A model generated the notes under the pieces. It worked only from the letters and a program-made list of their open reading frames with translations, had not been told where the DNA came from and searched no databases. Positions 43,776-53,992 of a DNA stretch of 64,000 nucleotides are shown one piece after another. Source of the DNA: PALSA-612 sp963773055 (GTDB lineage Bacteria; Actinomycetota; Thermoleophilia; Gaiellales; Gaiellaceae); assembly GCA_963773055.1 (NCBI GenBank), contig CAVYZL010000006.1, positions 310,001 through 374,000 of the forward strand, written 5' to 3'. The translations under genes were made by a program, and so were the position numbers. Numbering within the stretch: the stretch's first letter is position 1; the number at the start of each line of letters is the position of its first letter.

Positions 43776-45110
43776 GTGGACCCGCCGGAAACCCGCTACG
43801 CACGTAGCGGTGACGTCAACATCGCGTACCAGGTGGTCGGCGAGGGGCCGCTCGACCTTGTCTTCGTCATGGGCTGGGTCTCGCACCTCGACTACTTCTG
43901 GGAGGAGCCGTCCTTTGCACGGTTCCTCTCGCGCCTCGCGTCCTTCTCGCGGCTGATTCTCTTCGACAAGCGCGGCACGGGGCTCTCCGATCGCGTGTCG
44001 CTGAACGAGCTGCCCACCCTCGAGCAGAGGATGGACGACGTGCGGGCGGTGATGGATGCCGTTAGCTCCGAGCGAGCGGCGCTGATGGGCGTGTCCGAAG
44101 GGGGGCCGTTGTGCGCGCTGTTCGCGGCCACGTATCCCGAGCGGACGGCTGCCTTGGTGATGATCGGCGCCTACGCACGCAGGGTCTGGGCTCCCGACTA
44201 CCCGTTCGGCGCAACGCGGGAGCATTACGACGCCTTTCTCGAAGATGTCGCCCGTAACTGGGGCGGGCCTGTCGGGCTCGCGGCAAGGGCGCCAAGCCTC
44301 GTCGACGACGAGCGGTTCCGCGACTGGTGGGCGACCTACCTACGGATGAGCGCGAGCCCGGGAGCAGCGTTTGCCCTGACGAAGATGAACGCTGAGGTCG
44401 ACGTGCGCCACGTCCTGCCGACGATCAGCGCACCGACGCTTGTCGTCCACCGGACCGGCGATCTTTCGTTGCCGGTCGAGGGCGCACGTTTCATGGCCGA
44501 GGAGATCCCGGGGGCGCGGCTGTTCGAGCTGCCGGGCGACGATCATCTGCCTTTCGTCGGAGACCAGGACGAGATCCTCGACGAGGTGGAGGAGTTCCTG
44601 ACCGGTGTCCGCCGCGGACCCGAGCCAGACCGGGTGCTCGCAACCGTGCTCTTCACGGACGTCGTCGGCTCCACCGAGCGGGCGGCCGAGCTGGGCGACC
44701 AGCGCTGGCAGGTGTTGCTCGCGCAACACAATGCGCTCGTGCGCCGCGAGCTCGACCGCTGGCGCGGCCGCGAGATCGACACCTCGGGCGACGGCTTTCT
44801 GGCCACCTTCGACGGCCCCGCCCGGGCGATCCGATGTGCGTGCGCGATTCGCGACTCGGTCGGTGGCCTCGGCCTCGAGATTCGCGCCGGGCTGCACACG
44901 GGGGAGATCCAGCTGGTCGGAGACGACGTCGCCGGCATTGCCGTGCATCTCGGTGCACGCGTCGCCGCGCTCGCGGGCGATTCGGAGGTGCTCGTCTCGA
45001 GCACGGTCAAGGATCTCGTCGCGGGCTCCGGGATCGAGTTCGAGGAGCGTGGCGAGCACGAGCTCAAAGGTGTTCCGGGCGAGTGGCGCCTCTACGCAGT
45101 GGAGCAGTAA
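43776..45110 (+). CDS. Alpha/beta hydrolase fused to class III adenylate/guanylate cyclase
   Basis: 444 residues from a GTG at 43776. Residues 1-280 form an alpha/beta hydrolase (FVMGWVSHLDYFWEEPSFAR, nucleophile elbow GVSEGG, late VHRTGDLSLPVEGA and GDDHLPF). Residues about 285-444 are a class III nucleotidyl cyclase: VLFTDVVGSTERAAELGDQR with the first metal Asp, DTSGDGFLATFDGP with the second, and GLEIRAGLHTGEIQLVGDDV. The fusion is a known actinobacterial architecture; the hydrolase part may sense a small molecule. It could supply the cyclic nucleotide read by the two cNMP-domain proteins in this window; that link is inference. Confidence 0.9.
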   Translation: MDPPETRYARSGDVNIAYQVVGEGPLDLVFVMGWVSHLDYFWEEPSFARFLSRLASFSRLILFDKRGTGLSDRVSLNELPTLEQRMDDVRAVMDAVSSERAALMGVSEGGPLCALFAATYPERTAALVMIGAYARRVWAPDYPFGATREHYDAFLEDVARNWGGPVGLAARAPSLVDDERFRDWWATYLRMSASPGAAFALTKMNAEVDVRHVLPTISAPTLVVHRTGDLSLPVEGARFMAEEIPGARLFELPGDDHLPFVGDQDEILDEVEEFLTGVRRGPEPDRVLATVLFTDVVGSTERAAELGDQRWQVLLAQHNALVRRELDRWRGREIDTSGDGFLATFDGPARAIRCACAIRDSVGGLGLEIRAGLHTGEIQLVGDDVAGIAVHLGARVAALAGDSEVLVSSTVKDLVAGSGIEFEERGEHELKGVPGEWRLYAVEQ

Positions 45111-45126
45111 CCCGCGTGCGCGTTGA

Positions 45127-46065
45127 TTAGAGGTCGAGCATCGGCAGGTCGAGGTCGTCCGCACGCTCGATCGCCGCGAGCGCGATCGCAAGGTCATGGA
45201 TCGCGAGCCCGGTCGAGTCGAAGACGGTGATCTCGTCGTCCGAACCGCGGCCGGCCGCAGCGCCGGCGAGTACGGCGCCGAGGTCGGTGACGTCGTCACG
45301 GCCGAGCGCACCAGCCTCCACCGCGTGCGCGAGCTCCCCGTTGTGGCTCGCCTGCTCCCAGTCGTCGCAGAAGACGCGGGCACGCGTGATCTCGCTGACG
45401 GCGATCTCCGCCTTACCGGGGCCGTCGGCTCCCATCAGCGAGACGTGCTGCCCAGGGCGGAGCATCCCCTCCTCGATCACCGGCTCGTAGCCGGGGGTCA
45501 CCGTCACCACGAGATCCGCCGAGAGCGCGTCTTCGAGCGACGCAGCGACGCCCGCTCCGAGCTCGCTCGCGGCGGCCTCCGCACGGCTTCGATCGGTGTC
45601 GTAGAGCAACACTGCCTGCCCGCGTGCGATGAATGTCCTTGCCGCCGCGCGGCCGTTCACGCCGGCGCCGACGACGGCCGCGGTCTCGGCGTCCGGGCGA
45701 CCGACCGTCTCGGCCGCGAGCACGGCAGCCGCGCCGGTGCGCAGCCAGGTGACTGCGGCCGCGTCGAGCACGGCGACGAGCTGCCCGTTCTCCGCGCTCG
45801 AGAGCAGCACGAGTCCGCCCGCCGTCGGCAGTCCTTTCGCCGGGTTGCCGGGGAACGACGTCACCCACTTGAGCGCCGCGTAGCCACCGCCGAGCGCGGG
45901 CATCGCGCGGAAGTCGCCGGCCGGGTACGCGGGCACGTAGACCTTCGGCGGCATCGTCCATTCACCTCGCCGGTATGCGACGAACGCATCACGGACAAGC
46001 TCGAGCGCGCGCTCCGGCGAGACCGCCGCGACGACGTCGGCCGCCCGGAATAGCGGGACGCTCAA
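45127..46065 (-). CDS. Ornithine cyclodeaminase/mu-crystallin family protein
   Basis: 312 residues from a TTG at 46065 that overlaps the pntB stop. N-terminal substrate domain (PPKVYVPAYPAGDFRAMPAL, then YAALKWVTSFPGNPAKGLPT with the conserved Lys) and a Rossmann NAD(P) fold with VVGAGVNGRAAARTFIARGQ. The late DDEITVFDSTGLAIHDLAIA is the family signature. Members act as ornithine cyclodeaminase, alanine dehydrogenase or ketimine reductase; the exact activity is open. Coupling to the transhydrogenase genes suggests dependence on NAD(P)H supply. Confidence 0.88.
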   Translation of the reverse strand: MSVPLFRAADVVAAVSPERALELVRDAFVAYRRGEWTMPPKVYVPAYPAGDFRAMPALGGGYAALKWVTSFPGNPAKGLPTAGGLVLLSSAENGQLVAVLDAAAVTWLRTGAAAVLAAETVGRPDAETAAVVGAGVNGRAAARTFIARGQAVLLYDTDRSRAEAAASELGAGVAASLEDALSADLVVTVTPGYEPVIEEGMLRPGQHVSLMGADGPGKAEIAVSEITRARVFCDDWEQASHNGELAHAVEAGALGRDDVTDLGAVLAGAAAGRGSDDEITVFDSTGLAIHDLAIALAAIERADDLDLPMLDL

Positions 46066-47455
46066 AGAGCCTTGACGGCGGCGAGGAGCTTCTCGACCGA
46101 GGCCTTCGCGTCGCCGAACAGCATCGACGTCTTCGGGTCGACGAACAGCGGGTTGTCGATCCCGGCGAACCCCGGGTTCATCGAGCGCTTGAGGACGACG
46201 ATGTTCTTCGCGTGATCGACGTCGAGGATCGGCATGCCGTAGATCGGGCTGCTCGGGTCGTTGCGGGCAGCGGGGTTCGTGACGTCGTTCGCGCCGATCA
46301 CGAGCGCCACGTCGGTCTGCTCGAAGGCCGGGTTGATCTCGTCCATCTCGTGCAGCTGGTCGTAGGGGACGTTCGCCTCGGCTAGGAGGACGTTCATGTG
46401 GCCCGGCATCCGGCCCGCGACGGGGTGGATCGCGTACTTGACGTCGACGCCCTTCTTCTCGAGCTCGTCGGCAAGCTCGCGAACCGCATGCTGCGCCTGA
46501 GCGACGGCGAGCCCGTACCCGGGGACGATGATCACGCGCTGGGCGTAGGCGAGCATGACGGCGACGTCCTCGGCTGTCGTCGGCCGCACGGAGCCGCCGG
46601 CCGCATCGAGCGCCGCGTCCGAGACCTGCAGCTGGCCGAAGGCGCCGAAGAAGACGTTCGTGACGGAGCGACCCATGGCCCTCGCCATCATCAGCGTCAG
46701 CATCGTTCCCGAGGCACCGACGAGCATTCCGCTCACGATCAGGACGGGCTGGTGGAGGACGAAGCCGGTCGCCGAGGCAGCGAGGCCCGTGAACGCGTTC
46801 AGCATGGAGATGACGACGGGCATGTCCGCGCCGCCGATCGGCAGGACAAACAGGACGCCGAACGCGAGCGCGCCGAGGATGATCGCGATGAGCACGGCCT
46901 GCTTCTCGAATCCCGCTGCGATCGAGACGCCGAGACCGAGGAGCACGGCTAGCAGGACCAGGTTGCCGTACTTCTGGCCGGGATACGTGATCGGACGGCC
47001 GCTCATCAGCTCCTGGAGCTTCGCGTAGGCGATCAAGCTGCCGGCGAACGAGATCGAGCCGATCAGCGCTGACAGCACGATCGCGACGGAGACGTTGAGG
47101 TCGAGGTTGCCCGGCGCCGCGATCGAGTTGTGGAAGTCCGCGAGCGCGATCAACGCAGCCGCTCCGCCGCCGACGCCGTTGAACAGCGCCACCATCTGCG
47201 GCATCGCCGTCATCTTTACGGCGCGCGCGGCGTAGGCGCCGATGGGCGCGGTCACCGCCATGACGATGATCACCCAGACGAACTGGCTCGAGTCGAGGCC
47301 GGGGAGGAAGAACGTCGCGACGATCGCGACCGCCATCCCGAACGCCCCGACCCAGTTTCCCTTCCGCGCCTGCGCCGGATTGGAGAGGAAGCGGAGCGCG
47401 AGGATGAAGGAGACGATCGTGACGAGATAGGCGAGGCTGACGGCGTCAGACCTGC

Positions 47456-47459
<4 letters not shown>
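46062..47459 (-). CDS. pntB: NAD(P) transhydrogenase subunit beta
   Basis: 465 residues from a GTG at 47459 (MSRSDAVSLAYLVTIVSFIL). Nine or so membrane helices with KMTAMPQMVALFNGVGGGAA are followed by the soluble NADP-binding domain (dIII): IIVPGYGLAVAQAQHAVREL, GRMPGHMNVLLAEANVPYD and VIGANDVTNPAARND, and the end KRSMNPGFAGIDNPLF. It couples proton entry to NADPH formation. Its start overlaps the stop of pntA2, so the three genes form one operon, followed by the cyclodeaminase-like gene. Confidence 0.96.
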
Positions 47460-47775
<316 letters not shown>

Positions 47776-47779
<4 letters not shown>

Positions 47780-48861
47780 GCGGCCTCCTTGTCGCGGGTA
47801 ACGCACGCGCCCGCCGTGATCTCGTCCTCGAAGTCGAGCGCAAGCTGGCCGTCCGGGGCGAGGTGCTGGAGCAGCGCCATCACGTTGCGCGCGTATAGCT
47901 GGCTTGCGTGTGAGGGCATCGAGCCCGGCAGGTTCGTGAGCCCGACGATCGTCACCCCGTGCGCGACGATCTCTTCGCCCGGCTTCGTCAGCTCGCAGTT
48001 GCCTCCGGTCTCCGAGGCGAGGTCGACGATCACCGAGCCCGCGCGCATCGCCTCGACGGCCGATGCCGGGATCAGCTTGGGCGCCGGGCGGCCAGGGATC
48101 GCCGCGGTCGTGACGACGACGTCGAAGTCGGGCAGGCGCTCGTCGAGCGCCTTTTGCTGCGCCGCTTGCTGCTCGGGCGTCAGCTCAGTCGCGTAGCCGC
48201 CGGCGGTCTCCTCGCCGCGGATGCCGAGGTCGAGAAACTTGGCGCCGAGCGACTCGACCTGCTCCTGGACGACCGGGCGGACGTCGAACCCGGAGACGAC
48301 CGCTCCGAGCCTGCGCGCGGTCGCGATCGCCTGCAGCCCGGCGACGCCGGCCCCGAGCACGAGCACCTTGGCCGGCGGAACGGTGCCGGCAGCCGTCGTC
48401 AGCATGGGAAAGAAGCGAGGAAGGCGGTCGGCCGCGAGCAGCACGCCCTTGTACCCGGCGACCGTCGCCTGGGAGGAGAGCGCGTCCATCGGCTGCGCGC
48501 GGGTGATGCGGGGGATCGACTCCATGGCGAACGCGACCACGCCCCGCTCCTTGAGCCGCTCGATTCCCTCCCTGTCGGTGAGCGGCTGGAGGAAGGCGAT
48601 CAGGATGTCTCCCTTTCGAAGCTTCGACACCTGCTCGCTCGAGGGCTTGTTGACCATCGCGATCGCCTCGGCCGCGCCGAGCACATTCTCCTCGACGGTC
48701 GCGCCCGCCTCGAGGAACGCCGCGTCGGGGAATGCCGCCGCCTCGCCAGCCCCGCGCTCGACGACGACTTCGAATCCCGACCCGACGAGCCGGCTGACGA
48801 CGTCGGGGACGAGCGCGACTCGCCGCTCCTGACCGAGCTCCTTCGGGACCCCCACCTTCAT
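47776..48861 (-). CDS. pntAA: NAD(P) transhydrogenase alpha subunit, NAD-binding part
   Basis: 361 residues from the ATG at 48861 (MKVGVPKELGQERRVALVPD). The alanine-dehydrogenase-like dI domain has VLVLGAGVAGLQAIATARRL for NAD binding and RITRAQPMDALSSQATVAGY, the mobile-loop region. The soluble subunit hands hydride from NADH to NADP on PntB. A three-gene split is the form seen in Rhodospirillum and many actinobacteria. First gene of the operon. Confidence 0.95.
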
Positions 48862-48938
48862 GCGCGGCGCAACTCTACGCGACGCCCGGGCGCGGTTCCC
48901 ACAGAAGGGAATCGGCGCCGGACCTGGAAAGCAGCGCG

Positions 48939-49526
48939 ATGGCTGCGCTGATCGACCTCGCGCGGGCGATCGAGGCTCGCGACCCATACTCGTCGGGCCA
49001 CGCGGTGCGTGTGACCGCGCTCGCGGAGGTGATCGGCGCGCGACTCGGATGGGACGACGAGCAGATCGAGGTGCTTCGGATCGGCGCGGCCCTACACGAC
49101 ATCGGCAAGCTCGCCGTCTCCGACGCTGTGCTGCGCAAGCCGGGGCCGCTGTCGGACGGCGAGCTCGACGAAGTGCGCTCGCATCCCGAGGAAGGCGCGC
49201 GCATGCTCGGCCTGATCGGAACGCTGCGCGTAGCGGTGCCGTCTGTGCTCCACCATCACGAACGATGGGACGGGCATGGCTACCCGACCGGCGCCGCCGG
49301 CACGGCCATCCCTCCCGAGGCCCGCGTGCTCGCCGTCGCCGACGCGTACGACGCGATGACCTCCGACCGTCCGTACCGGCCGGCGCTCTCGCCCGGGGAG
49401 GCGATCGCGGAGCTCGAGCGTTGCTCGGGCGCCCAGTTCGACCCCGAGGTCGTGGACGTGTTCGTCACCGCGTGGCGGCAGGGCGCGTTCGAGATGGCCG
49501 TCAGCATGCGTGCCGCGGCCGGCTAG
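48939..49526 (+). CDS. Stand-alone HD-GYP domain phosphodiesterase
   Basis: 195 residues. HD motif at residues 53-57 (HDIGK), HHHERWDGHGYP (the GYP box), and ADAYDAMTSDRPYR. All metal ligands expected for cyclic-di-GMP phosphodiesterases are present, but there is no sensor or receiver domain. It would hydrolyse c-di-GMP or a related cyclic dinucleotide in the cytoplasm. Alternatives include other HD hydrolase substrates. Divergent from pntAA with 77 bases between. Confidence 0.88.
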   Translation: MAALIDLARAIEARDPYSSGHAVRVTALAEVIGARLGWDDEQIEVLRIGAALHDIGKLAVSDAVLRKPGPLSDGELDEVRSHPEEGARMLGLIGTLRVAVPSVLHHHERWDGHGYPTGAAGTAIPPEARVLAVADAYDAMTSDRPYRPALSPGEAIAELERCSGAQFDPEVVDVFVTAWRQGAFEMAVSMRAAAG

Positions 49527-49579
49527 CGGCTACAGCTGCTTCTCTCTCGAGTCGCAGCGGGTCGAACCGCCATGCACGC

Positions 49580-50653
49580 CTACAGGGTGGCCCATACGTC
49601 CAGCTTCTGCCGGACGCGGCGGATGACTTCGTCCGTGAACTCCGTCGTCGACGCGTGTCCGGAGAGATCGGCGGTCCGTACGCCGTCCGCAATCGCTTCG
49701 AGGCTTGCCTCGCGTATCGCTCGTGCGGCCTCGGCAGTCCCGTCGGTCCCGGCGAACGAGAGCACGGCTGACGCGGCGAGGATCATCGCCAGGGGGTTGG
49801 CGACGTTCTTGCCGTAGAGGCTCGGCGCCGTGCCGTGGGCAGCCTCGGCAAGCACGACCTTGGGCACGTAGTCGTCGCCGAACGCGACGACGAGCGACTC
49901 GGAGCCGGCGATCGAGCCGAACAGCGGCAGCACGAGGTCGGAGAGGATGTCGCCGTCCCGGTTCAGTGCGGGTATCACCATCGGATCGCCGCTCGCCGAT
50001 AGGAGCAGGGCGAACGTCGCGTCGATCAGCTGCGGCTGGTACGCGACGTCGGGGTGCCGTTCGGCCGCCTTATCCATCTCCTCCTTCAGCATCCCCTCGT
50101 AGATCGGGCTGACGGTGTACTTCGGCCCACCGAACACCTTCGCCCCAGTGCGCTCCGCGAGCCGAAAGGCGAACTCGGCAACCGCGGTGCAGACGCGTCG
50201 CTCGATGCGCTCCGTCCGGAATGCGGCTTCGTCGGCGCCCTCTCCCGCGCGCCACTCCTCGGCGCCGTACGCGTCGCCGACAGCCATGCGGACGACGGAG
50301 ATCGGTGCGTGCACGCCGCCGATGGGCGCCACGCCGGGGATGCGGCGGCCCGTGCGGACGATCACCTGTCCGCCGATCTCCTCGCGGAGGATCTTGTTCG
50401 GCGAGCCGACGTCGCCGACCCCTTCAGGCGTGACGGTCGCGGCCTTCAGGCCCAGGCCGGCGTCTCGGACGGCGTGCGCAGCCTCGTGCACGACACCGTT
50501 CTGCGTCGTACGCCGCCGCTCGAGCGTCAGGTCGTAGCGGGGAAGCCCGATCTCGACGCCGGTGACGTCGGCGGCGAGGACGCGAAGCGCCTCCTCGAGA
50601 AGCTCCTGTCCCGTCTCGTCTCCTTCGAGAACGACGATCGTCGTTGCCGCCAC
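49580..50653 (-). CDS. Isocitrate/isopropylmalate dehydrogenase family protein
   Basis: 357 residues from a GTG at 50653 (MAATTIVVLEGDETGQELLE). Conserved family parts include KAATVTPEGVGDVGSPNKIL, FGGPKYTVSPIYEGMLKEEM (with the active Tyr and Lys-type residues), ALNRDGDILSDLVLPLFGSI (metal Asp residues) and AEAAHGTAPSLYGKNVANPL. The substrate-contacting segment resembles isocitrate more than isopropylmalate enzymes, but I cannot decide. It would make 2-oxoglutarate plus NAD(P)H if IDH. Monocistronic by appearance. Confidence 0.85.
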   Translation of the reverse strand: MAATTIVVLEGDETGQELLEEALRVLAADVTGVEIGLPRYDLTLERRRTTQNGVVHEAAHAVRDAGLGLKAATVTPEGVGDVGSPNKILREEIGGQVIVRTGRRIPGVAPIGGVHAPISVVRMAVGDAYGAEEWRAGEGADEAAFRTERIERRVCTAVAEFAFRLAERTGAKVFGGPKYTVSPIYEGMLKEEMDKAAERHPDVAYQPQLIDATFALLLSASGDPMVIPALNRDGDILSDLVLPLFGSIAGSESLVVAFGDDYVPKVVLAEAAHGTAPSLYGKNVANPLAMILAASAVLSFAGTDGTAEAARAIREASLEAIADGVRTADLSGHASTTEFTDEVIRRVRQKLDVWATL

Positions 50654-50693
50654 AAGTGCGATTCTACGGATACCCAGATCGGCGAAATACTCC

Positions 50694-50724
50694 TTGCACT
50701 TTTGCGGGCGGATTCCATTACGAT
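50694..50724 (+). promoter_or_regulatory. Possible promoter for the small zinc/AT-hook gene
   Basis: TTGCAC (50694-50699) and TACGAT (50719-50724), 19 bases apart, lie in a locally AT-richer patch 35 bases before the start codon. Spacing is longer than ideal, so this is tentative. Confidence 0.35.
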
Positions 50725-50758
50725 TACGTCGTCCCGAGTGAAATGAGAGGAGCTATTG

Positions 50759-50953
50759 ATGGCACGAAAGACGATCCTCGTCTGTGACATGTGCGGTGCC
50801 GAGGTGGAGGAGATGAAAGGCGCGACTATGCGTATCACGTACACGGATGCGCGGCGCGGATCCAGGCAGGCCGATCTCTGCGACGTGTGTGCCGGCAAGC
50901 AGCCGGGCAAGACCGTCGCGCGCCGGGGCCGCCGTCCGAAGGCGGTCGCCTAG
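50759..50953 (+). CDS. Small zinc-ribbon protein with AT-hook-like tail
   Basis: 64 residues from the ATG at 50759 with GAGAGGAGC upstream (an in-frame TTG three bases earlier is possible). Two Cys pairs, CDMCG and CDVCAG, could bind one zinc. Between them is a KGATMRITYTDARRGSRQAD strand region. The tail ARRGRRPK matches an AT-hook core and could bind the minor groove of DNA. This suggests a tiny nucleoid or regulatory protein, reminiscent of Lsr2-like architecture but without its sequence. Function not known. Confidence 0.75.
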   Translation: MARKTILVCDMCGAEVEEMKGATMRITYTDARRGSRQADLCDVCAGKQPGKTVARRGRRPKAVA

Positions 50954-51052
50954 GCCCCCGGCTCGCGGGCGCGGAGGTTTTTCGCGCAGTTTCCTCAGAC
51001 TCGTTGAGCGGGCTGGCCGGGGCCGGGGTCCGCCCGCTCTAGACTGGGTCGC

Positions 51053-53992
51053 GTGCCGCTGACGCTGCTCGCGGGTCCCGCAAACGCGGGAAAAGTCGCT
51101 CTGCTCCTCGAGCGTTTCCGCTCGGATCTCGAGCGGGAACCCGTGCTGATCGTCCCCAACCGTCGCGACGTCGACCGCGTGCAGCGCGAGCTGCTTGCCG
51201 AGGGCGGAGCGCTGCTCGCGGGGTCGATCGACACGTTCGACGGCGTCTTCTCCCGGCTCGCAGCGGGAAACGGCGACAGCCGCGACGTGCTCACGGATGC
51301 GCAGCGGTCGCTGCTCGTGCGCCGCTTCCTGGCTGAGGTCGGCCCGGAGCTCGGCGGCTCGGCGCGGTTCCCGGGCTATGCCGACACGCTCGCGGCGACG
51401 TTGGGCGAGCTCGAGGCCGGTCTTGTCGAGCCCGACGAGGTCGGCGGCGACCTGGGCGCGCTTTACGCCGCATACCGCGCCGAGCTCGACCGTCTCGGGG
51501 TGCGGGACCGCGACGGCGAACGGCGCTACGGCGCCGACCGCGCCGCGCGTGACCTCGGCGCCTGGACCGGCTCGCCCGTCTACGCCTACGGCTTCGAGGA
51601 TCTCACGGGCGCCCAGTGGACGCTGATCGAGTCCTTGGCTGCACGCGTCGACGTGACGGTGTCGCTCCCGTACGAGCCGGGTCGCATCGCGTTCGAAGCG
51701 CTCGAGCGAACATCGGCGGATCTCGCACGTATCGCAGACGGGCGGATCGAGGAGCTCAGTCCTGCGTCGCATCGCTTTGCTCGGCCAGAGCTCGCCTACC
51801 TCGAGCGCAACCTGTACGTCGACGAGCCGCATGCCGCAGCGCCGCTCGAAGGCGCTCTGCGATTCCTCGAGGCAGCGGGCACCCGTGGGCTGCTCGAGCT
51901 AATCGGCGACGAGATTCTCGCTCTGCTGCGAGATGGCACCCCGGCCGAGGAGATCGCCGTCGTCTGCCCCTCGGTCGATCGCTGGCGCGCGCCGCTCGAG
52001 ACGACGTTCAGCGCGTTCGGCGTACCCTACGCCGTCGAGGGACCCGTGCGTCTTACACAGACGCTGTTCGGAGCCGCCCTCGTCTCATTGCTCCGCTTCA
52101 CATGGCTCGGAGGAGAGCGGCGCGAGCTCTACGCCTTCATGCGCTCGCCGTACTCCGGCCTCCGGCGCGAGCACGTCGACTACCTCGAGGGTCGGCTGCG
52201 CGGTCGCGCGGTCAGCTCGCCGGAGAGGGTCGAGGAGGAGACGCTCCGTCTGCGCGGCCAGCCGCTTCCGTTCCTCGAGCTGGTCCGCGGCGCCGCGACG
52301 AACCTCGACGCGATCGGCGCGCTCGCCGACTTCATGCTTCGTGCGGCTCACGGCGTCGACGCGCCACCCGTCGGCGGCGCGGCTCGCAACGACCTCGAGG
52401 TGCGAGAGGCGCTCGGCCGACTCCTCGACGAGCTCACGGCGTGGGAGGCGCTCGCCGGGCCATTGCGTGCGGACGAGCTCGTCGCGACAGTCGAGCGGGC
52501 GACCGTCACGCTTCGCTCCTCGTTCGGGCCGGGGCGTGTCGCCGTCCTCGACATGCTCCGTGCACGCACACGTCACTACGAGGTCGTGCTCGTCGTCGGT
52601 CTCGAGGAGGGAACGCTCCCACGACGATCGACGCCGCCCACCCTGCTCGACGACGACGAGCGGCTCGAGCTCGAGGAGCGACAGAGAGGCTCGCGCTTGA
52701 CGCGACCCGATCCGGTCGCACGCGAGCGATACCTCTTCTACACCACCTGCACGAGGGCCAGGCGACGGCTCTATCTCGCGCGCGAGGCGGCGACGGAGGA
52801 CGGTTCCCCGCGCGCGCCAAGCCCGTTCTGGCAGGACGTGACGACGCTCTTCTCGGAGACCGACGTCGAGCGCTGGACGAGACGGCGCTCGCTCGGGCAG
52901 GTCATCTGGCCGGTCGAAATCGCGCCGACGGAACGCGAGCGCGCCCGGGCCGTGGCGGGTCTGGGAGAGGCGGAGCGCGAGGTCGCGGTCGCGATCGCGC
53001 GGGCAAACGGCTGGGAGCGAAGGCTCGGTCGCGCGCTCGGCGCCTTCGACCGGCCGACCAAGCTGACTCATCCGACGGTGCTGCGCGAGCTGGCCGCTCG
53101 CTCGACCTTCGGCGTCACGGAGCTCGAGCTGTTCGCCGACTGCTCGTCGATGTGGCTGTTCGGGCGCGTCGTCGACCCGCGCGCGATCGACGCTCGTGTC
53201 GATGCACGACTGCGGGGACAGGTGGCGCACCAGGCCCTGTTCCGGTTCTTCTCGGGCCTTCCGAAGCGGTTCGGCACCGACCGCGTCGATCCCGGACGTC
53301 TCGACGAGATGCTTGCGTTCCTCGGTGAGTGCATCGCAGACGCGCTTGCGGGCCAGGCACTGAACCGGCTCGACCTCGAGGACGTGGAGCGGTTCGAGCT
53401 CGAGCAAGGCCTGCTCCGCGACCTCGGCGAGTTCGTGCGGTCGGAGGCGGATGCCGAGTTGCCGCTCGTCCCACGGCGCTTCGAGGTGTCGTTCGGTACG
53501 GAGCGCTCCGCGCCCGAGCTGCAGGCAGGGCTTGATCTCGGCAGTCTCTCCGTCAGCGGCAAGATCGACCGGATCGACCTCGACCCGTTCTCGGCACGGG
53601 GGATCGTCCAGGACTACAAGAGCGGGAAGACCGCCCACTCCGCCGTGCAGATCGAGTCCGAGATCCGGCTCCAGATCCCGCTCTACATGCTCGTGCTGCG
53701 CGACCTGCTCGGTGTCGAGCCGATCGGTGGCCTCTACCGGGCGCTCGCCGGCGAACGCAAGGCGCGCGGGCTCCTCCGCGCCGAGGCGCGCGACGACGGC
53801 GTACCCGGCTTCGCGTCGCGCGACTATCTCGACGACGAAGCCTTCTGGTCGGCGATCGACGGCGCCGCCGACCAGGCGCGCGCGATCGCTGGGCGGATTC
53901 GGGAAGGGGACGTCACGCACGATCCCAAGGGCGGCTTTCCCTGTCCCTCGTGGTGTGAGCTCGCGCCGATGTGCCGGGTGACCCGCGCATGA
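51053..53992 (+). CDS. AddB-like helicase-nuclease subunit (PD-(D/E)xK)
   Basis: 979 residues from a GTG at 51053. The N-terminal ATP-site remnant is LLAGPANAGKVALLLERFRS, where the usual Ser/Thr after Lys is Val, as in inactive AddB motors. Mid-protein VVLVVGLEEGTLPRRSTPPT and LFYTTCTRARRRLYLAREAA match UvrD-like motifs V-VI. The C-terminal nuclease has GKIDRIDLD and IVQDYKSGKTAH. Cys residues at FADCSSMW and CPSWCELAPMC fit the AddB iron-sulphur staple. It would pair with the next gene (ATGA overlap) to resect double-strand ends for RecA. Confidence 0.88.
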   Translation: MPLTLLAGPANAGKVALLLERFRSDLEREPVLIVPNRRDVDRVQRELLAEGGALLAGSIDTFDGVFSRLAAGNGDSRDVLTDAQRSLLVRRFLAEVGPELGGSARFPGYADTLAATLGELEAGLVEPDEVGGDLGALYAAYRAELDRLGVRDRDGERRYGADRAARDLGAWTGSPVYAYGFEDLTGAQWTLIESLAARVDVTVSLPYEPGRIAFEALERTSADLARIADGRIEELSPASHRFARPELAYLERNLYVDEPHAAAPLEGALRFLEAAGTRGLLELIGDEILALLRDGTPAEEIAVVCPSVDRWRAPLETTFSAFGVPYAVEGPVRLTQTLFGAALVSLLRFTWLGGERRELYAFMRSPYSGLRREHVDYLEGRLRGRAVSSPERVEEETLRLRGQPLPFLELVRGAATNLDAIGALADFMLRAAHGVDAPPVGGAARNDLEVREALGRLLDELTAWEALAGPLRADELVATVERATVTLRSSFGPGRVAVLDMLRARTRHYEVVLVVGLEEGTLPRRSTPPTLLDDDERLELEERQRGSRLTRPDPVARERYLFYTTCTRARRRLYLAREAATEDGSPRAPSPFWQDVTTLFSETDVERWTRRRSLGQVIWPVEIAPTERERARAVAGLGEAEREVAVAIARANGWERRLGRALGAFDRPTKLTHPTVLRELAARSTFGVTELELFADCSSMWLFGRVVDPRAIDARVDARLRGQVAHQALFRFFSGLPKRFGTDRVDPGRLDEMLAFLGECIADALAGQALNRLDLEDVERFELEQGLLRDLGEFVRSEADAELPLVPRRFEVSFGTERSAPELQAGLDLGSLSVSGKIDRIDLDPFSARGIVQDYKSGKTAHSAVQIESEIRLQIPLYMLVLRDLLGVEPIGGLYRALAGERKARGLLRAEARDDGVPGFASRDYLDDEAFWSAIDGAADQARAIAGRIREGDVTHDPKGGFPCPSWCELAPMCRVTRA

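Noticed and set aside
52085..53920. A 611-codon minus-strand frame opposite the AddB-like gene; similar ones at 14839-16458, 17644-19113, 21056-22471 and 36556-38559
   Set aside because: Each lies fully inside or across conserved genes on the other strand and shows no family motif. They are antisense shadows.
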